Source: an uncultured Actinomycetes bacterium
Lineage (GTDB): Bacteria; Actinomycetota; Coriobacteriia; Coriobacteriales; Atopobiaceae
Assembly: GCA_900315165.1 (NCBI GenBank)
Contig: OMXZ01000006.1
Coordinates: forward strand, 1 to 64,000
Length of the DNA: 64,000 bases
Direction of reading: 5' to 3'
Shown here piece after piece: positions 17,024-26,452 of this stretch. The first letter of the stretch is position 1. The number at the start of each line of letters is the position of its first letter. The notes below the pieces were generated by a model. The model searched no databases and was not told the DNA's origin. It saw only the letters and a program-made list of their open reading frames with translations. The position numbers and the translations under genes were made by a program.

Positions 17024-17758
17024 ATGCCGGACGGGATGAGCGTATGGGAGGCCTTCTGGCTCTCGGGGCAGCTGTGGTGGCGCTACCCGGGGTCGGGATT
17101 CGCTCTCTTCTCCCCCGCGCATCTTGCGGCGGTCGCCTGCTGTGCCGCACTGGTCGCCGCGCTGGTCCGCCATGCCGACCGGCCGGGGCTCGTGCGCGCC
17201 GTCGCCGTCGTTCCTCTCTGCTCGCTCGCGCTGACCAACGTGCTGACAGCCGCCCAGGGTGTCTACGACCCCGCGCGCGCCCCGCTCTATCTCTGCAACC
17301 TCTGCGAGCTCATCGTTCTGATCGACTGTCTGCGTCCCAATGCCCTCTGCGGCGAGTGCTCCTTTGCCCTCGGGCTGCTCGGCGGCATCTCCGCGATACT
17401 CTTTCCCGGTTGGAGCCAATGCCCCATCTGGACACTGCCCAGCGTGACGGGCTTCCTCGAACATAGCTGTCTCGTCGCCTACCCGCTCATGCGCATCCGG
17501 ACGGACGCGCTGCAACCTCGGATGCGACGGGCGTGGATGCCGATGGTGGGCGGCGGTGCCCACATGCTGGCGGTCATCCCCTACAACCTGCGCTTCGATA
17601 GCAACTTCGATTTTGTACCCGACCCCCTGGGGACCGAGCCGCTCGAGACCGTCTTCCACGCCTGCGGCAATCCCGCCTATACCCTGCTCGTCTTTGTCGC
17701 AGGCTGCGCACTCGTCCTGGGCGAGTACAAGCTCTGGGACAGAAAGGTCGGACACTAG
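17024..17758 (+). CDS. TIGR02206 (YwaF-type) integral membrane protein
   Basis: A polytopic membrane protein of the TIGR02206/YwaF family, whose function is unknown. Family landmarks are FSPAHLAAV near the N-terminus, LYLCNLCELIVLID, and LLGGISAILFPGW; about six hydrophobic segments are present. The ATG at 17024 is chosen because GAGGTGA lies 8 nt upstream; a GTG at 17015 overlaps that ribosome site. It is divergent from galE and convergent with glgP. Confidence 0.8.
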   Translation: MPDGMSVWEAFWLSGQLWWRYPGSGFALFSPAHLAAVACCAALVAALVRHADRPGLVRAVAVVPLCSLALTNVLTAAQGVYDPARAPLYLCNLCELIVLIDCLRPNALCGECSFALGLLGGISAILFPGWSQCPIWTLPSVTGFLEHSCLVAYPLMRIRTDALQPRMRRAWMPMVGGGAHMLAVIPYNLRFDSNFDFVPDPLGTEPLETVFHACGNPAYTLLVFVAGCALVLGEYKLWDRKVGH

Positions 17759-17783
17759 TGTCCGACCTCCACTTCACAGCAAA

Positions 17784-17857
17784 CGAGCCCGTCTTGTGCA
17801 GGCTCGCTCGCTGGAGGAGGTATGGGCGGCGGCGGAGGGGGGAAGGCTCCGCCGTCG
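17784..17857. terminator. two hairpins between the convergent TIGR02206 and glgP genes
   Basis: One stem is CGAGCC/GGCTCG (17784-17806) and the other is an 11-bp stem with one mismatch, CGGCGGCGGAG/CTCCGCCGTCG (17827-17857). Neither has a T tract, so factor-independent termination is uncertain, but the position between two converging genes fits. Confidence 0.45.
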
Positions 17858-17867
17858 CAAGGGGGTC

Positions 17868-20114
17868 TCAGAGATGCCAGATGTCCTCGTTGTACTGGCG
17901 GATGGTGCGGTCGGACGAGAAGAAGCCGGCCTTGGCGATGTTGACGAGGCAGGAACGGGCCCAGGCGCGGTCGTTCTCGTGCGCCATGAGGAGTTCGGCC
18001 TTGGTCGCGCAGTAGCTCTCGAAATCGGGCATGGTCATGAACCAGTCCTTCTGGGTGAGGTTGGCGTAGAGCCGCGAGAGGACCACGCCGTCCGCATCGT
18101 CGACCATGGCGGGACTCACGATGAAGTCGAGCGCCTCGGACAGGCGGGCGTCCTTCTTGTAGTAGTCCGCCGGGTCGTAGTCGCCCTTCTTGTAGAGGGC
18201 GATGACCTCGTCGGAGCTGAGGCCGAAGGTGTAGATGTTGTCCGGGCCCACCAGCCCCGCGATCTCGACGTTGGCACCGTCCATCGTGCCGAGAGTGACC
18301 GCGCCGTTGAGCATGAACTTCATATTGGACGTGCCCGATGCCTCCTTGGAGGCGAGCGAGATCTGCTCGGAGATGTCGCAGGCGGGGATCAGACGCTCCG
18401 CAGCTGTGACGTTGTAGTTCTCGAGCATCACGACGCGCAGCCAGTCGCGGGCATCCTCGTCGCGCTCGACCAGGCGGCCCAGCGTGATGATGGCGTGGAT
18501 GATGTCCTTGGCCGCGATGTAAGCGGGGGCCGCCTTGGCGCCGTAGATCAGCGTGATCGGGCGCTGCGGGTAGACGCCGTCCTTGATGTCGAGGTAGGTA
18601 CGGATGGCCCACAGCAGGCTCAGCTGCTGGCGCTTGTACTCGTGCAGGCGCTTGGACTGCACGTCGAAGACGGACGAGGTGTCGAGCCGCACGCCCTGGT
18701 GCGCCTCCAGCCAATCCGCGAAACGCTCCTTATTGGCCTGCTTGACCTCGGCCAGAGCTGCGAGCGTGGCGTCATCGTCCGCGTAGGCGAGCAGGCGCTC
18801 AAGCTGAGTCGCGTCCGTCTTCCAGCCCTCGCCGATACGCTGGTCGATCAGGGACGTGAGACCGGGGTTGCACTCGATAAGCCAGCGGCGGAACGTGACG
18901 CCGTTGGTCTTGTTATTGAACTTCTCGGGATAGAGCTGGTAGAAGGGGGCGAGCTCGGTCTCCTTGAGGATCTTGGTGTGGAGCTCGGCCACGCCGTTGA
19001 CGGAATGGGCCACATGGATGTCGATGTGGGCCATGTGAACGTTGTCGCGATCGTCCACGATGCGGACCACGGGGTCGTCGGTCGCCTTGCGCACGCGCGC
19101 GTCCAGGTCACGGATGATGGGCATAAGCTGCGGGGCGACCTTTTCGAGATAGGAGGCGGGCCAGGTCTCGAGCGCCTCAGCGAGGATGGTGTGGTTGGTG
19201 TAGGAGCACACGCCGCCGACGATCCGGGTCGCCTCGTCCTGGGCGATGCCGCGCTCCATGAGCAGGCGAATCAGCTCGGGGATGACCATCGTGGGATGGG
19301 TGTCGTTGATTTGGACCTGGGCGTAGTCCGCCAGGTCGTGCAGGTTGCTCCCCCGCTCGACTGCCTCGTCCAGCAGGAGCTGGGCGGCGTTGGCGACCAT
19401 GAAGTACTCCTGGTAGACACGCAGGAGACGGCCGGCGTCGTCGCAGTCGTCGGGATAGAGGAAGAGCGTGAGGTTTTTGGCGATGTCCTGCTTGTCGAAG
19501 CCGATACCGCTGTGCAGGACGCTCTCGTCCACGCTGTCCACGTCAAAGAGGCGCAGGCGGCCGCACTTGGAGCCGTAGCCCGTGACGTCGATCTCGTACA
19601 TGGTGGAGGTCAGGTCGAAGCCGCCGAAGTGAACGGTGTAGTGGCGGCCGGTCGGCTTGAGGAAGCTCTCGCGCCCCCACTTGAGCCAGAGGTCGGGCAC
19701 CTCAGCCTGCTTGCCCCATTCGAAGACCTGGCGGAAGAGACCGCAATGGTAGGCGAGGCCAACGCCGTCCGCGGGAAGCCCCAGCGTCGCGAGGCTATCG
19801 AGGAAGCAGGCGGCCAGACGGCCGAGACCACCATTGCCGAGGGAGGGCTCGTGCTCGTACTCCTCGAGCTCGGCCAGGCTCTTGCCCGCCGCGGCGAGCT
19901 CGCCGCTCACGGCATCGTACAGGCCCAGGTTGATGAGGTTGTTGGAGAGCAGCTTGCCCACGAGGAACTCGGCGGAGATGTAATAGAGCTTCTTTTTGCC
20001 CTCGTTGTAACCGCGGTCCTCAGCGGCGGCCGTCGTATAGCGCATAAGTGCGTTGAAAAGCTCAAGGTCCGTGCACGACGCGAGGGGTTTGTCCGAGTAG
20101 TCCTGAAGCTGCAT
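17868..20114 (-). CDS. glgP: glycogen/alpha-glucan phosphorylase
   Basis: A 748-residue family GT35 phosphorylase that releases glucose-1-phosphate from glycogen or maltodextrin. Substrate-channel signatures are present (SLGNGGLGRLAACFLDS, and the PLP-lysine region GTSNMKFMLNGAVTLGTMDG). The N-terminus is short, without the eukaryotic phosphorylation and AMP site. ATG 20114 is supported by AAAGGAA 6 nt upstream; a longer reading starts 14 codons earlier. A promoter with a 28-bp palindromic operator lies about 140 bp upstream, which suggests control by a LacI-type sugar regulator. Confidence 0.95.
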   Translation of the reverse strand: MQLQDYSDKPLASCTDLELFNALMRYTTAAAEDRGYNEGKKKLYYISAEFLVGKLLSNNLINLGLYDAVSGELAAAGKSLAELEEYEHEPSLGNGGLGRLAACFLDSLATLGLPADGVGLAYHCGLFRQVFEWGKQAEVPDLWLKWGRESFLKPTGRHYTVHFGGFDLTSTMYEIDVTGYGSKCGRLRLFDVDSVDESVLHSGIGFDKQDIAKNLTLFLYPDDCDDAGRLLRVYQEYFMVANAAQLLLDEAVERGSNLHDLADYAQVQINDTHPTMVIPELIRLLMERGIAQDEATRIVGGVCSYTNHTILAEALETWPASYLEKVAPQLMPIIRDLDARVRKATDDPVVRIVDDRDNVHMAHIDIHVAHSVNGVAELHTKILKETELAPFYQLYPEKFNNKTNGVTFRRWLIECNPGLTSLIDQRIGEGWKTDATQLERLLAYADDDATLAALAEVKQANKERFADWLEAHQGVRLDTSSVFDVQSKRLHEYKRQQLSLLWAIRTYLDIKDGVYPQRPITLIYGAKAAPAYIAAKDIIHAIITLGRLVERDEDARDWLRVVMLENYNVTAAERLIPACDISEQISLASKEASGTSNMKFMLNGAVTLGTMDGANVEIAGLVGPDNIYTFGLSSDEVIALYKKGDYDPADYYKKDARLSEALDFIVSPAMVDDADGVVLSRLYANLTQKDWFMTMPDFESYCATKAELLMAHENDRAWARSCLVNIAKAGFFSSDRTIRQYNEDIWHL

Positions 20115-20251
20115 CGCGCATTCCTTTCGTGCCGGGCCCCGTCGGGCCAACGTCAAGCGCCGTCAATCCGTCATCGATCAGGTCTTGGTTCGCCTTCTGG
20201 ATGTCTTCCGGCAACCGTCGAGCCGTCGCCAGGCATCCTTCGCCATCAAGC

Positions 20252-20290
20252 AATCTATCAGACTGGAAACGTTACCGCAAGCGTTTCCAG
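20252..20290 (-). promoter_or_regulatory. glgP promoter with embedded palindromic operator
   Basis: On the minus strand TTGCGG (plus 20275-20280) and TAGATT (20252-20257) are separated by 17 nt. A palindrome with perfect 9-bp arms, CTGGAAACG and CGTTTCCAG (20263-20290), encloses the -35 box, so a bound regulator would block RNA polymerase. The AACGTT-like half-site resembles LacI-family operators. The regulator is not in the window. Confidence 0.65.
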
Positions 20291-20344
20291 CTGCTTCTGT
20301 CACCACTACCACTCGCCCCGGATTTTCGACCGCTCGCCGTCTGT

Positions 20345-20492
20345 GACGAAAACTTGTAGCTGTCGACAACGACCTCGTAGGCGCGAACGACGAGCTCGTC
20401 GAACCGTGAGCTGGAGGGGCTCCCGGCTCACAGAATGACGTTGTTGTCGGTGGCTACGTGGTCGTCGTGGGCTACAAGCTCGTTGTATGCCG
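20345..20492. repeat. R1 intergenic inverted repeat, copy 2
   Basis: It has the same plan as the copy at 9466: arms built on acaacgacctcgtag-type units, and an apex GTGAGC (20406-20411) / GCTCAC (20426-20431). It lies upstream of the glgP promoter on the non-transcribed side. The 51-bp R2 block is absent here. Confidence 0.7.
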
Positions 20493-20595
20493 CATCCTGC
20501 AGACGCACATTTGTGTGCCTTTTGCAGGGGTCCGGCGAAAGCCGGCGATGTTTGCGGGGCGGCGCGACGGGCCGGACGCGCCCCTGCGCAACGGC

Positions 20596-20798
20596 ACGCA
20601 GGTTGCAGGGGAATCCCGAAAAACCGACGCCGAATGCACGGGCTGCCCCTCCTCTCGCTAGGCCGAGCGTGCAAAAAGGGTGCAGTTACTGTGATTCACG
20701 CAAAATGGGGCATAAATGAACGATTCGCCTAAGCGGCCGTCGGTGGGTCCGCGCATTCGCATGTCATTCTTCGGGGATTCCCGGCAATCTGCGCTTCT
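20596..20798. repeat. imperfect inverted repeat in a gene-free region
   Basis: Bases 20596-20641 and 20752-20798 are inverted copies of each other over about 46 bp with roughly three quarters identity, sharing ggggattccc and gcaa.ctgcg cores. The 110 bp between them include no gene. The whole interval 20115-20998 (884 bp) carries no recognisable protein gene: it holds the glgP promoter, the R1 repeat, this inverted pair and a terminator. Short plus-strand frames here show no domain and no ribosome site. Confidence 0.45.
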
Positions 20799-20883
20799 TT
20801 GCACCAGGTCATGGAGCCGACCCACAGCGGCGACCGCAGTTCAGGCTTGCAAGCGCAACCGGCCCAGATAAGCCGTGCAGATG

Positions 20884-20912
20884 AAAAAGCGGCAGGCCCG
20901 AAGACCTGCCGC
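20884..20912 (-). terminator. intrinsic terminator of the nfnA-nfnB transcript
   Basis: On the minus strand an 8-bp perfect stem GCGGCAGG/CCTGCCGC with an 8-nt loop TCTTCGGG is followed by TTTTTC. It lies 86 bp after the stop of the large subunit gene. Confidence 0.88.
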
Positions 20913-20998
20913 CCGACGGCGCTTGTGTTGCCGACGCGGTGTCGAACGCGGCGCCAGTCGCACATCACTGGACGTACAGCGTTGGCCTCACGTTTGCG

Positions 20999-22393
20999 CT
21001 ACGCGAGAGCCGCGGTCATGGAAGCCGCGGCGCGCTTGCCGGCGCCCATGGCCAGGATGACCGTGGCGGCACCGGTGACGATGTCGCCGCCCGCCCAGAT
21101 GCGGGGGTTGGAAGTGCGGCCATCCTCGTCGGCGACGACGTAGCCCCACTTGTTGAAGTCGCAGCCGCCGATGAGCTTGGCCGTGACGTTGGCGTTGGTA
21201 CCGATGGCAGAGATGGCCACGTCACACGGAATCTCCTCGACCGCGCCCTCGATGGGGATGGGGCGACGGCGGCCGGACTCGTCGGGCTCGCCCAGCTCCA
21301 TCTTCTGGATCTTGACGCCGCAGACGTTGCCGTCCTCGCCCTTGAGGAACTCGAGCGGGGCGGAAAGCTCCATGACCTCGACGCCCTCCTGCTTGGCGTG
21401 GTGCAGCTCGGCCTTACGGGCAGGCATCTCGGCCTCGGTACGACGATAGGCGATAATCGCACGCTTGGCGCCGAGGCGCTTGGCGGTGCGGACCGCGTCC
21501 ATGGCGACGTTGCCGCCACCGAAGACCACGACGGTCTCGGCGTGCTTGGTCGGCGTGTCGTACTCGGGGAAGCGGTTGGCCTTCATTAGGTTCACGCGGG
21601 TGAGGTACTCGTTGGCGAAGAAGACATTGGGGAGGTTTTCGCCGGGGATGCCCATGAGCTTGGGCAGGCCCGCGCCCGTCGCGATGTAGAGGGCGTCGAA
21701 CTCCTTGAGCAGGTCCTCAGCGTTGCCGAGGTTGCCGATGACGGAGTTGTACTCGAACTTGACGCCCAGGGTCTTGAGGCCGTCGATCTCGCGCTTGACG
21801 ACCGCCTTGGGCAGACGGAACTCGGGGATACCGTAGACCAGCACGCCGCCGCCCGTGAAGAAGGCCTCGAAGACGGTGACGTCGAAGCCGTTGCGGGCCA
21901 GCTCGCCGGCGCAGGTGATGCCGGAGGGGCCGGAGCCGATGACGGCGATCTTCTTGCCGTTGGCAGGCTTCACATCGGGCGCGGAAGCGAGCTCGGGCTG
22001 GTCGCCCAGGAAGCGCTCCAGCTGGCCGATGGCGACGGGCTCGCCCTTCTTGCCGCGAACGCACTTGCCCTCGCACTGGCTCTCCTGCGGGCAGACGCGG
22101 CCGCAGATGGCCGGCAGCATGGACTGCTCGTGGATGATGTCGAGGCCATCGCCGTACTTGCCATCGTAGATCTTCTCGATGAAGCCGGGGATGTTGATGT
22201 TGACGGGACAGCCCTCGACGCACAGGGGCTTCTTGCAGCGCATGCAGCGCGAGGCCTCGGCGTGGGCCATCTCCTCGGTGTAACCCTTGTCGACCGGGCG
22301 GAAATCGATAGCGCGCTCGATCGGGTCTTCCTCATTGTACGGAGTGCGCGGCAGCTTCATATCCGCCACCCAGCGACCATTTACTTCTGGCAT
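20999..22393 (-). CDS. gltA: GltA-like large subunit (NfnB / NADPH-dependent glutamate synthase-type flavoprotein)
   Basis: A 464-residue iron-sulfur flavoprotein. The N-terminus has the two-cluster ferredoxin-like fold of GltD/NfnB (RCMRCKKPLCVEGCPVNI, then AICGRVCPQESQCEGKCV), followed by an FAD-binding motif (AVIGSGPSGITCAGEL) and an NAD(P) motif (VVFGGGNVAMDAVRTA). Paired with the PyrK-like subunit it most likely forms NfnAB, which couples NADH, NADPH and ferredoxin, although many databases call it homotetrameric glutamate synthase. No GOGAT large subunit is nearby, which favours Nfn. Its ATG lies inside the end of the upstream gene (13-bp overlap), with GGAGG 10 nt ahead. Confidence 0.88.
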   Translation of the reverse strand: MPEVNGRWVADMKLPRTPYNEEDPIERAIDFRPVDKGYTEEMAHAEASRCMRCKKPLCVEGCPVNINIPGFIEKIYDGKYGDGLDIIHEQSMLPAICGRVCPQESQCEGKCVRGKKGEPVAIGQLERFLGDQPELASAPDVKPANGKKIAVIGSGPSGITCAGELARNGFDVTVFEAFFTGGGVLVYGIPEFRLPKAVVKREIDGLKTLGVKFEYNSVIGNLGNAEDLLKEFDALYIATGAGLPKLMGIPGENLPNVFFANEYLTRVNLMKANRFPEYDTPTKHAETVVVFGGGNVAMDAVRTAKRLGAKRAIIAYRRTEAEMPARKAELHHAKQEGVEVMELSAPLEFLKGEDGNVCGVKIQKMELGEPDESGRRRPIPIEGAVEEIPCDVAISAIGTNANVTAKLIGGCDFNKWGYVVADEDGRTSNPRIWAGGDIVTGAATVILAMGAGKRAAASMTAALA

Positions 22394-23223
22394 GCGCAGT
22401 TCGCCTCCTCGTAAGCGTGCAGGGCCTGGCCCTCTTCGGTGCGGTACGCGGCCTGACGCGCGCGCAGGTCGTTCCAGTCGACCTTGGTGGCGTCGAAGTC
22501 CGGGCCGTCGACGCAGGCGAACTTCGTCTCGCCGCCGACCTCGACGCGGCAGCAGCCGCACATGCCGGTGCCGTCGACCATGATCGGGTTGAGCGACGCC
22601 ATGATCGGGGTGTCGTACTTCTCGGCCGTGAGGGTCGAGAACTTCATCATCGGGACGGGGCCGACGCAGAAGATGTGGTCGGTCTGGCCAGCCTGGAGCA
22701 GGCGCTCCAGCGGCGCGGTGACGACGCCCTTCTCGCCATAGGAGCCGTCGTCCGTGGTGATGTGGATGTGGTCCTCGGGCAGGATCTCGCGGAACTGGTC
22801 CTCGAGCAGCAGCAGGTCCTTGGTGCGGGCGCCCATGATGGCGTGCACCTCCTTGCCCTGCTGGACGAGCAGGCGGGTGATCGGGAAGGCAATGGCCAGG
22901 CCGACGCCGCCGCCGATGACGGTCCAGACGCCGTCGCCGAACTCGCTGGGCTTGCCCAGCGGGCCTGTGACGTCCTCGATCGAGTCGCCGACCTCATACG
23001 TGGAGAGCATCTTGGTAGTCTTGCCGACCACCATGAAGATGAACTCGACCCAGCCCTCGTCGGCGTTCCAGTCCGCAAACGTGAAGGGCACGCGCTCGCC
23101 CGTCTCGTTCGCACGCACCATCAGGAACTGGCCAGCATGAGCATACTTGGCCATCTTCGGTGCCTCGATGCGGAACTTGAACACCTTCTCCGAGAACTGC
23201 GTCTTTTCGAGGATTTTGTACAT
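22381..23223 (-). CDS. PyrK-like FAD/NAD-binding [2Fe-2S] subunit (NfnA-type)
   Basis: A 280-residue ferredoxin-NADP reductase-like subunit. The FAD region is near the N-terminus (GQFLMVRANETGERVPFTFAD), the NAD site is at VIGGGVGLAIAFPITRLL, and the C-terminal cysteines GMCGCCRVEVGGETKFACVDGP ligate a [2Fe-2S] cluster. The family includes NfnA, sulfide dehydrogenase beta and PyrK. The overlap with the GltA-like gene supports one complex for ferredoxin-linked NADPH supply in an anaerobe. GAGGAG lies 7 nt before the ATG. Confidence 0.87.
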   Translation of the reverse strand: MYKILEKTQFSEKVFKFRIEAPKMAKYAHAGQFLMVRANETGERVPFTFADWNADEGWVEFIFMVVGKTTKMLSTYEVGDSIEDVTGPLGKPSEFGDGVWTVIGGGVGLAIAFPITRLLVQQGKEVHAIMGARTKDLLLLEDQFREILPEDHIHITTDDGSYGEKGVVTAPLERLLQAGQTDHIFCVGPVPMMKFSTLTAEKYDTPIMASLNPIMVDGTGMCGCCRVEVGGETKFACVDGPDFDATKVDWNDLRARQAAYRTEEGQALHAYEEANCACQK

Positions 23224-23357
23224 TAACGAACTCCTCTCCTAGCAGCACTACGGCGGCCCGCGTTCCCTAAGTCGCGGGCACTACACAACCTTTCCGATTC
23301 TAACTCACGTCAACCTGAAAAACCTTCCGCATCACACGGCAATTTGGCAGGCGTCGG

Positions 23358-23933
23358 TTAGCGCCAGGCGGCCTTGCCGGCAAGGCAGGACTCCACGCAG
23401 GCGGCGCCGTCGGCGGCGAGCAGCTCGAACTCCTCCACATAGGCGCCCTTGAGCTGGCGCAGGACATACGTGGCGACGTCCATCTTGCCGGGCGGGCGGC
23501 CGATGCCGCAGCGCACGCGGGCGAAGTCGCGTGTGCCGAGCTTGTCGGCGATCGAGCGCAGACCGTTGTGGGCGTTGAGGCCGCCGCCCCACTTGGGCGC
23601 GACCTGGCCCGTAGGCAGGTCGACCTCGTCGTGCACGACCAGGATCTCGGCCGGCTTCACATGGTGGGCGCGGGCGAGCTTGGAGAGGGGACCGCCGCTT
23701 GTGTTCATGAAGTCCTGCGGCTTGGCAAGCAGGACCTCGCGTTTCTCGCCATGGGACGTGACCTCAATGGTCGCGACCTGGCAGCCCGCCTCGCTCTTCC
23801 AATAGCGGACGCCGTAGTCGGCGGCCAAACGGTCGACCACGGCAAAGCCGATGCTGTGGCGCGTGAGCTCGTACTCCTTGCCAGGGTTGCCCAGGCCGCA
23901 GACGATGCGGATGTCCTTCGGTCCCGCCGCCAT
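23358..23933 (-). CDS. pth: peptidyl-tRNA hydrolase
   Basis: A 191-residue Pth that recycles peptidyl-tRNA dropped from ribosomes. Family signatures are in order: CGLGNPGKEYELTRHSIGF (catalytic His), KPQDFMNTSGG, HDEVDLPTG (Asp) and GGLNAHNGLRS. Its ATG starts one base after the stop of the GH2 gene, so it is translated from the same message. In related bacteria pth follows glmU-prs; here the GH2 gene has been inserted between prs and pth. Confidence 0.95.
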   Translation of the reverse strand: MAAGPKDIRIVCGLGNPGKEYELTRHSIGFAVVDRLAADYGVRYWKSEAGCQVATIEVTSHGEKREVLLAKPQDFMNTSGGPLSKLARAHHVKPAEILVVHDEVDLPTGQVAPKWGGGLNAHNGLRSIADKLGTRDFARVRCGIGRPPGKMDVATYVLRQLKGAYVEEFELLAADGAACVESCLAGKAAWR

Positions 23934-23934
23934 G

Positions 23935-26367
23935 TCAGCCCACCTCGATGGCGATGTCGGCGGAAGCCATGCCCAGGTCGCTCGTCACGGTCAGCCGAAC
24001 GCGCCCCTCGGCGCCCGCGCGGACGATCGCCTGCGCGCGGCCGTAATAGCTCGTGTAGGACCCCGTCGTGAAGCGCTCCTCCGTGCGTGGGCGGGCGCTG
24101 CCGAACGCGAGCAGCTCGCCCCCCTCGGCCTGCGCCTGGAGCGGCAGGTCGGCGTTGGATTCCGCGATCCCTTCGTCCCCGATCCACACGTCGAAGTAGA
24201 CGAGGCCGCCGGGGCGCACGCTCCCTTGCTCGGGACGGACCTGCGTATGCAGGTCGGACGCCGTCCGTAGTTCGCTTCGGGCAATCTCGTGGTCATCCTC
24301 ATCCAGAGCCACGGCGGTCAGGACGCCCGGCTCATAGCGGGTCAGGAAGGTCGTGCGCCCGTCGCGGCAGCGGCGGCGTGCCACGAGCTCGCCGTTGAGC
24401 CAGAGCTCAACGTGCTTACAGGGGAAGTAGACCTCGACCGGGGCCAGGTTGCCCTCGCAGCCTCGCCAGCTCCAGCTGGGAATCGAGTTGGTACCGCGCC
24501 AGGTCGCGCGCTGGACCTCGACGCCAGGATGGTTGGGCGGCTTGACGCTGATGGCTGGGCGCTTCAGCACCTTCCAGACCGATTGCGCCCAGAAGAGGTC
24601 GCCAGTGGGGTTGCCCAGGATGTCATGCGCACCGGTGTCGGCAAGCAGCCAGGGATAGGGCTTCTCGAAGCCGCGCTCGTCCTTCTCCCAGGTCCAGCCG
24701 CCCGAGCCGGTCTCGCCCAGGTAGTCCCAGGCGGTCCACATGAAGTCGCCGATCAGGTAGGGGTATTTCTCGACCATGGCCCAGTTTTTTGCGATGTCCT
24801 GTGGGAAGGTCTCGGAGCCCACGATCAGGCGGTCGGGATGGACCCGGCCCTCGAGCGGGTAGCGGCCCGAGGCGTAGTTGTAGCCCGCGATGTCGAGCGA
24901 ATCGAGCGCAGGCGAGACGAGCCGGTCGGCAAAGGGCAGATCGCAGGCGTGGTTCATGAGGCCACCGACCCTGTCCGCGATCAGGTTGAAGAGCAGACTG
25001 CCCGTGGCGTTCATGCTCTCGTCCATACCCGTCTCGCGGCCGCCTCCCTCCTTATAGGTGTCGGTACCCGTGCAGGAACCGAGCAGGATGGCCAGGTTGA
25101 TGCCCGCGCCGACGGGACGGCTCGGGTCAAGGCGGTGCATCTCGTCCACCAGGCCGCGCATGGTCTGCACGCCGCGGTTATCGCAGGGCTCCGAGACCTC
25201 GTTGGCAACGGAGTACATAATCACGCTGGGGTGGTTGAAGTCATGCGCGACCATGGCCGCGAGGTCCTCGCCGTGGTGCTCGGGCCAGTCGTCCGCATAG
25301 TCCGCCGGGCTCTTGTGGCGATACCACATGTCCCAGGCCTCGTCCATCAGATAGACGCCCAGCTCGTCGCAGGCGTCGAGCAAGCCGCGGCTGGCGGGAT
25401 TGTGGGATGAGCGAATCGCGTTGAAGCCCGCCTCCTTGAGCATGCGGACACGGCGGTAGTCGGCCTCATCGGGCGATGCCGCGCCGAGGATGCCGTGATC
25501 GTGATGGATGCAGCCGCCGCGCAGCAGGGTCTCGTGACCGTTGACGAAAAAACCGCCCGGGCCCCACGCAAGGGACCGTACGCCAAAGCGGACCTCGGCG
25601 ACCTCGGCCTCCGCCCCCTCCCCCGCCACGGTCGCGCGGCAGGTGTAGAGGTAGGGCATATTCGCGCTCCAGAGCCGCGCGTCAGAAATCTCGATCTCGC
25701 AGGGGTCGCCCGCGCCGGTCGCGACGACGGCGCCGTCCGCATCCAGAATCTCGATCCGAGCCTCGGCTCCCGCACCGGTCACCCGCACGCGCGCAGGCTC
25801 GCAGGACAGCGTCTCCACGCGCAGGTCCCAGGGGCCGATGCCGATGGCGCCCGGCGCACCCAGCCACAGGTCGACGGGACGATAGATGCCGCCGCCCGCA
25901 TACCAACGCGACGCCGCCTGCTCCTCCGTGGAGCACTGCACCTCAACTACATTCCTCTCGCCTGGCTTCAGCACGTGGTCGATCCGGACCGTGAAGGGAC
26001 GATAGCCATAGGGAACCTGCGCGAGCGACTCGCCGTTGACCAGGACCTCCGCGTGCGACATCACACCGCCGAACTCGAGCTCTGCGCGACGGTCGGCCCA
26101 ATCGGCGGGCACGTCGAACCCCTTGGTATAGCGATAGCGGCCGCCCTCGTAATAGGCGCCGCCTGCCCCGCTCGGCGCATCCGCGCGCCGCCCCTCGGTC
26201 TGCATCGCGTCGTGCGGCAGCGTCACAAGCACAGGGGCATACCCCTCGGCCGTCACATCGCCGCGTCCGATTTCGGCTGCGGCCTCCGTCGCACTGGCCG
26301 CCGCTCCCGTGTCCCCCGTCGCGACCTTCTCAAAGAGCCAACCGCGATTGAAGTCGTACCTCTGCAT
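23935..26367 (-). CDS. glycoside hydrolase family 2 protein (beta-galactosidase/glucuronidase type)
   Basis: An 810-residue GH2 enzyme, probably cytoplasmic since no signal peptide is present. The sugar-binding domain is N-terminal (MQRYDFNRGWLFEK, DVPADWADRRAELEFGG), followed by an immunoglobulin-like domain and the TIM barrel with acid/base Glu in SVANEVSEP and nucleophile Glu in VGSETFPQD. HHDHG and RSSHNPA are typical GH2 barrel motifs. C-terminal beta domains follow, as in longer GH2 enzymes. Sugar specificity cannot be assigned from sequence alone. AGGGG lies 5 nt before the ATG. It stands between prs and pth, directly coupled to pth. Confidence 0.88.
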   Translation of the reverse strand: MQRYDFNRGWLFEKVATGDTGAAASATEAAAEIGRGDVTAEGYAPVLVTLPHDAMQTEGRRADAPSGAGGAYYEGGRYRYTKGFDVPADWADRRAELEFGGVMSHAEVLVNGESLAQVPYGYRPFTVRIDHVLKPGERNVVEVQCSTEEQAASRWYAGGGIYRPVDLWLGAPGAIGIGPWDLRVETLSCEPARVRVTGAGAEARIEILDADGAVVATGAGDPCEIEISDARLWSANMPYLYTCRATVAGEGAEAEVAEVRFGVRSLAWGPGGFFVNGHETLLRGGCIHHDHGILGAASPDEADYRRVRMLKEAGFNAIRSSHNPASRGLLDACDELGVYLMDEAWDMWYRHKSPADYADDWPEHHGEDLAAMVAHDFNHPSVIMYSVANEVSEPCDNRGVQTMRGLVDEMHRLDPSRPVGAGINLAILLGSCTGTDTYKEGGGRETGMDESMNATGSLLFNLIADRVGGLMNHACDLPFADRLVSPALDSLDIAGYNYASGRYPLEGRVHPDRLIVGSETFPQDIAKNWAMVEKYPYLIGDFMWTAWDYLGETGSGGWTWEKDERGFEKPYPWLLADTGAHDILGNPTGDLFWAQSVWKVLKRPAISVKPPNHPGVEVQRATWRGTNSIPSWSWRGCEGNLAPVEVYFPCKHVELWLNGELVARRRCRDGRTTFLTRYEPGVLTAVALDEDDHEIARSELRTASDLHTQVRPEQGSVRPGGLVYFDVWIGDEGIAESNADLPLQAQAEGGELLAFGSARPRTEERFTTGSYTSYYGRAQAIVRAGAEGRVRLTVTSDLGMASADIAIEVG

Positions 26368-26452
26368 GGAGTCCCCTCTCTCATCAACAACCCCACTCTA
26401 CCAAATGGCCCGGACAGCCATGACGAGGCATAGTGCCGGCACGTTGCGCGGT

